Part shown: positions 63,729 to 64,000 of the stretch, piece after piece
Position numbering within the stretch: the stretch's first letter is position 1
How the letters are laid out: the number at the start of each line of letters is the position of its first letter
Source: Acanthopleura granulata
Taxonomy: Eukaryota; Mollusca; Polyplacophora; Chitonida; Chitonidae
Reading direction: 5' to 3'
Length of the DNA stretch: 64,000 nt
NCBI GenBank assembly: GCA_016165875.1
Contig: JABBOT010000017.1
Location: 1,938,186-2,002,185 of the forward strand
Notes under the pieces: model-generated
Seen by the model: only the letters and a program-made list of their open reading frames with translations
The model's database searches: none
What the model was told of the DNA's origin: nothing
Position numbers and translations under genes: made by a program

Positions 63729-63964
63729 TTAGAGGGCAGTCTTTGAAAGAGGACAGTCTTTGGAAGAAGCTATGTGAGCTCCGCTGCAATTGAAATATTT
63801 GATTCTGTTTGTGCAGTCGAAGCCCAATTGACTTGCTTCCTCACATTTACAGCAGACCAATTTTTTGCAGTATTGACCCCTGCCATGGCCAAACTTCTGG
63901 TAGGGGAAACACCGGGTCTGCTTAGGAATAAACAATTCCACCCGCACACTGTAGGGCCCAATGA
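63729..63964 (-). pseudogene. LINE ORF1 zinc knuckles
   Basis: CFPYQKFGHGRGQYCKK, CCKCEEAS and YFNCSGAHIASSKDCP: a CCHC-knuckle cluster with the first Cys/His spacing decayed. Confidence 0.8.
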
Positions 63965-64000
63965 ATATAGATGTTGGGAGTGACGAGTTGTTAAAAGTTA

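Larger units (their letters stand above)
60180..63964 (-). mobile_element. Decayed non-LTR retrotransposon (I/Jockey-like)
   Basis: Minus-strand order from the right edge: ORF1 zinc knuckles (63947-63729), apurinic-type endonuclease (63084-62504), reverse transcriptase (61775-61030 in pieces), and a C-terminal region (60600-60190) with IPDTDFHLIFLNIFVASGRM, YHIGHSRVTH and FDCIEFAHIRQRFYTVNSIF. This order, with a region following RT, fits the I/Jockey group. Many stops and frameshifts. A SINE fragment interrupts at 60636-60717. The 5' end is probably beyond the window. Confidence 0.88.

Overview
This window is animal nuclear DNA: long introns with GT-AG boundaries, phase-consistent exons, AATAAA poly(A) signals, tRNA-derived SINEs, LTR and non-LTR retrotransposons, a hAT DNA transposon, fold-back elements and many minisatellites. 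The SINE type and the mix of secreted-domain genes suggest a lophotrochozoan such as a mollusc or brachiopod. That is an inference from memory of similar repeats, not a demonstrated identification.

Layout. (1) 1-25.4 kb, + strand: CDC20, the mitotic activator of the anaphase-promoting complex. Nine exons cover all but the extreme N-terminus. Its introns are swollen by minisatellites, about eight SINE copies, three fold-back elements and a ~4 kb hAT transposon remnant. (2) 25.4-32.3 kb: 3' flank and intergenic DNA with a palindromic element, SINEs and a degenerate tandem array. (3) 32.3-44.2 kb, + strand: a previously unrecognised (by me) secreted multidomain gene. It has a TATA box, a 5' UTR exon, a signal peptide, a ShKT domain, a ~770-residue charged region with eight copies of a K-Y-I-D-W-F-R-G motif, a discoidin (F5/8 type C) domain and two copies of a Cys-rich module. 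One single-base frameshift lies in the large exon. (4) 44.5-48.2 kb, + strand: a decayed, internally deleted Ty3/gypsy-type LTR retrotransposon. (5) 48.7-51.4 kb, - strand: a galactose-3-O-sulfotransferase-like Golgi enzyme whose first exon contributes only five coding bases. (6) 53.8-57.3 kb: minisatellite, a frameshifted pseudogene-like stretch, and a small secreted single-PAN-domain protein on the - strand. (7) 58.7-59.8 kb, - strand: exons of a divergent C-type-lectin-like gene, again with one apparent frameshift. (8) 60.2-64 kb, - strand: a decayed non-LTR retrotransposon (zinc knuckles, endonuclease, reverse transcriptase, C-terminal region) that carries a SINE and runs off the right end.

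No operon-like linkage is expected. Apart from CDC20, the genes fall in the secretory or extracellular category: the ShKT/discoidin protein, the sulfotransferase, the PAN protein and the lectin-like protein. The most unusual structural feature is in CDC20: the intron before the first WD40 exon holds about a dozen tandem copies of that exon's own 3' splice site plus the first ~50 bases of the exon. All gene models come from reading splice sites and phases by eye; no transcript data or database search was available.
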